A stretch of 64,000 nucleotides of DNA, from the NCBI GenBank assembly GCA_963844235.1, contig CAWJNF010000008.1, positions 1,178,001 through 1,242,000 on the forward strand, given 5' to 3'. Positions 61,149 through 64,000 of the stretch are shown piece after piece. The translations under genes were made by a program, and so were the position numbers. The notes under the pieces were generated by a model, which had not been told where the DNA came from, did no database searches, and saw nothing but the letters and a program-made list of their open reading frames with translations. Position 1 is the stretch's first letter. Every line of letters starts with the position of its first letter. Origin of the DNA: CAWJNF01 sp963844235. Lineage in GTDB: Bacteria; Actinomycetota; Thermoleophilia; Gaiellales; Gaiellaceae.

Positions 61149-64000
61149 GTGCCTGAGGACGTGCTGGACTTCCGGATTCTAGGACCCTTGGAGGTCAGTG
61201 CTGGAGCGCACAAGGTCAGCCTCGGCGGCCCGCGCCAGCAGGCGCTGCTGGCCTGTCTGCTGATTCGGGCGGGCGAGCCGGTCGCGGTCGACTGGTTGAT
61301 CGAGCAGCTCTGGAGGGACGGGACGGGCGACCCTGCGGCGACGTTGCAGGTTGGGATCTCGCGGCTTCGTAAGGCGCTCGGTGACCCGGCCCTGATTCGC
61401 ACGCGGGCGTCCGGCTACGCGCTCGAGATCGAGCCCGCGCAGCTCGACGCGGCACGATTCGCGCTCGCTCATGCAGAGGGAAGCCGGCAACTGGCAGCCG
61501 GCGAGGCGCCCGCCGCCGCCCGCGTGCTGCGCGAGGCGTTGGTGATGTGGCGCGGCCCGCCGCTGGCGGACTTCCGCTACGAGCCCTTCGCTCGGGCCGA
61601 GATCGGCCGCCTGGAGGAGGCGCGCCTCGACTGTCTGGCAGAGCGGATCGAGGCCGACCTGGCGCTCGGCCAGCACGCCAAGCTGATCGGCGAGCTCGAA
61701 TTCCTCACCGCCGACCACCCCTGCAGGAGCGTCTGCGCGGGCAGCTCATGCTCGCCCTCTACCGCTCCGGCCGCCAGGCCGACGCGCTCGACGTCTACCA
61801 GGCGACGCGCCTCCGGCTCGTCGAGGAGCTCGGCATCGAGCCCAGCGGCGAGCTTCGCGAGCTGCACCAGGCCATCCTGCGCCAGGACGCCGAGCTCGAC
61901 CTGCCGCGCGCGCCGATCGCCGTCGAGCCGACCGACGCTCGAGAAGCTCCTCCGGAGCCCCGTCCTCCCATTCCGGCTGTCCGCAAGACGGTCACCGTGC
62001 TCGTCGCCGGCAGCGGCGGGCCAGGTGTCGCCCTCGACCCCGAGCTTCGCCGGAAACTCGGCGACCGGGCGCTCGCCGAGCTCGGGCCCGTGCTCGAGCG
62101 TCACGGCGCCACGGTCGAGCGGCTGCAGGACGGTCGCGTCATGGCCGTCTTCGGAGTGCCGGCCGCCCACGAAGACGATGCGCTGCGCGCGGTGCGGGCG
62201 GCGGTCGAGCTCCGCGAGGCATTCGCCGGCCGCGCCGACATGATTAGCACGGGGTTCGATTCCGGGGAGGTGCTGACCGGCGACACGGTGTCGGGCGCGC
62301 CACTGGTCACCGGCAACGCCGTCGAAACGGCCATGGCTCTGCAGGAGGCAAGCGGTCCGGGAGAGATACTCATGGGAGCAACACCCCACGTGCTCGTACG
62401 CGAGGCGGTCACGAGTGAGCCGGTCGATCTCGGCGACGGTCGTCCGCAGGCGTGGCGACTGGGCGAGCTGGTGCCGGGCGCTCCGCCGTTCCTACGGCGC
62501 TTCGATGCGCCACTGGTTGGCCGCGACGGCGAGCTCGCCCAGCTCCGCCAAGCGTTCGAGCGCGCCCTGCGGGAGCGGCGTGCCCAGCTCTTCACCGTCT
62601 TCGGCGAGGCCGGAATCGGCAAGACCCGTCTCGCTGCGGAGCTCGCGGACGCGGTGGCGGCCGAGGCGCAGGTCCTCACCGGCCGCTGCCTCTCGTACGG
62701 CGAGGGCATCACCTACTGGCCTGTGAGGGAGATCGTGGCCCAGGCAGCCGGTGGCCGGAACGTCCGGGAACTACTCGGCGACGACCCGGACACGGACGCG
62801 ATCGCCGAACGGCTCGACAGCGCCGTCGGAACCGGTACGAGCGGGGCAGTAGGCGAGGAGGTCTTCTGGGCCGTTCGCAAGCTGGCCGAGGCGCTGGCCC
62901 GTGAGCTGCCGCTCGTGCTCGTCTTCGAAGACGTCCACTGGGGCGAGCCGACTCTGCTCGACCTGATCGAGCACCTCGCCGACTGGATGCGAAGCGCTGC
63001 CGTGCTGATCGTCTGTCTCGCTCGACCCGAGCTGCTCGACGGACGCCCGGGCTGGGGCGGCGGGAAGCTCAACGCCACCTCCATCCTGCTCGAGCGGCTC
63101 TCCCAGGAAGAGTCGTCGGTGCTCATCGGTGCACTTACGGCGGGAACGGAGCTCTCGCCGCAGGCGAGCCGCCGCATTACCGAGGCCGCCGAGGGGAACC
63201 CGCTCTTCCTCGAGCAGATGCTCGCCATGCTTGCCGAAGGCAGCGATACCACCGGCGAGCTTGTCGTCCCGCCGGCCATCCAAGCGTTGCTTGCCGCACG
63301 GCTGGACCACCTGACGCCGCAGGAACGCCGCGTCATCGAGTGCGCCTCCGTCGAGGGCGAGCTGTTCCACGTGAGCGGGGTCGTCGCGCTGGCTTCGCCC
63401 CAGACACGCGAAGCGGTGGCATCGCACCTGACGGGCCTCGTTCGCAAGGAGCTCATCAGGCCCGAGCACCCGACCTTTCCCGGGCAGGAGGCATTCGGCT
63501 TCCGTCACGCCCTCATCCGTGACGCCGCCTACGCCAGCCTCCCCAAACAGGCGCGTTCCGACTTGCACGAACAGTTCGCCGCCTGGCTCGAGCGCACGCT
63601 CGGCGCCGGCGTTGTGGAGGGCGAGGAGTTCCTCGCCTACCACCTTGAGCAAGCTCACGGCTACCGAGCAGAGCTCGGGATGGTGGATCAGGAAACCGCC
63701 GCCCTTGCCGTCCGTGCCGGTGAGCTGTTCGCCTCCGCCGCAGGCCGGGCGTTCATGCGCGGAGACTGGCCGGCGACTGTGAATCTCTACGAGCGCGCGC
63801 TCGCGCTCTTGTCGTCGGATAGCCCGCTCGGGCGCCGGCTCATGCCGGACCTCGCGCTGGCGTTGCGTCAGATGGGCAGCGTGGAGCGTTCCAATCAGGT
63901 CGCCTCGCAGGCGCTGCTGGCCGCGGAGGCAGCGGCCGATCTGTCTGTACAAGCCCGTGCTGCGGTAACGCGGACCTACTGCCAGTTCTGGCTTCGTCCT
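61149..64000 (+). CDS. BTAD-cyclase-like-STAND-TPR regulator, copy 2, partial (runs off the window), one frameshift
   Basis: GTG at 61149, 12 bp after copy 1. Winged helix and BTAD (LDFRILGPLEVSAGAHKVSL, GPPLADFRYEPFARAEIGRL) to about 61900, with one frame change near 61720 (one base missing). Then a degenerate cyclase domain (KTVTVLVAGSGGPG, RVMAVFGVPAAHEDDALRAV), a STAND ATPase (APLVGRDGELAQLRQ, GEAGIGKTRLAAE, LVFEDVHWGEPTLLDLIEHL) and helical repeats that continue past 64000. Domain order and wording equal copy 1, so this is a tandem duplication. Both are candidate binders of the 11-nt-period arrays. Confidence 0.85.

Noticed and set aside
1..64000. tRNA or rRNA genes, prophage or conjugative genes
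   Set aside because: No rRNA segments, cloverleaf with CCA/T-loop signature, integrase, terminase or relaxase motifs were seen by eye; a covariance-model search would be decisive.

Overview
High-GC chromosomal DNA, most likely from an actinobacterium of the Thermoleophilia type (Gaiellales or Solirubrobacterales). This is inferred from several things: coding is very GC-rich, with many GTG and TTG starts; there is a complete coenzyme F420 gene set with F420-linked LLM oxidoreductases; several regulators combine BTAD and STAND domains; and there are small secreted-protein families of a kind common in that class. I see no rRNA, tRNA, CRISPR array or transposase gene.

Layout. 0-1.6 kb: amidase and a PuuE/allantoinase-type deacetylase (minus strand) and a small membrane protein. 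1.7-7.5 kb: a BTAD (SARP-type) regulator diverges from three plus-strand units that share one promoter and leader (three direct repeats at an 11-nt period, then a hairpin). These units encode an N,N-dimethylformamidase-beta-like secreted protein, an M23 peptidase, and a decayed chimera of the two. 7.5-13.7 kb: a candidate signalling or defence module, made of a Ser/Thr kinase divergent from a kinase-SIR2 fusion that is translationally coupled to an nSTAND-WD40 ATPase. 13.8-23.7 kb: F420 biosynthesis (cofE, npdG, cofD, cofC, fused cofGH/fbiC) interleaved with panE, an NAD(P)-binding protein, a HAF-repeat protein, a cupredoxin lipoprotein and an acyl-CoA synthetase. 23.7-29.3 kb: a DUF3830 gene and a compact urease operon (ureAB fusion, C, G, D, E, F).

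29.3-46.7 kb: small-molecule metabolism. It contains a VOC protein, two tandem methyltransferases, a sarcosine/dimethylglycine dehydrogenase-like flavoprotein, an O-methyltransferase, isochorismatase-fold hydrolases, two LLM oxidoreductases, a fused ATP-dependent hydantoinase (HyuAB), two BBE-type flavoproteins and a lipoprotein. HyuAB, the N-carbamoylsarcosine amidase-like hydrolase and the sarcosine dehydrogenase-like protein could form an N-methylhydantoin (creatinine) route, with amidase and urease as further nitrogen-release steps.

46.7-64 kb: secreted proteins and large regulators. Two loci repeat one plan on the minus strand: a ~55-residue protein (N-terminal MA(T/I)SFPA, near-identical C-terminus) followed by a large secreted protein (P-domain/DUF11-like, or trypsin-like protease) and then a small exported protein. 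LAL (LuxR) or BTAD-cyclase-STAND regulators lie next to them. The same 11-nt-period repeats seen at 3-6 kb recur upstream of these genes, which suggests one SARP-type regulon across the window.

Many genes between 0-7.5 kb and 34.5-64 kb carry single-base frameshifts, while 7.5-34.5 kb is clean. Reads are needed to separate sequencing error from real decay. Dispersed palindromes (a ~28-bp GGGGCCGGAT type, a GGGGGCGG type, and a 65-bp inverted repeat inside fbiC) add a layer of small repeats.
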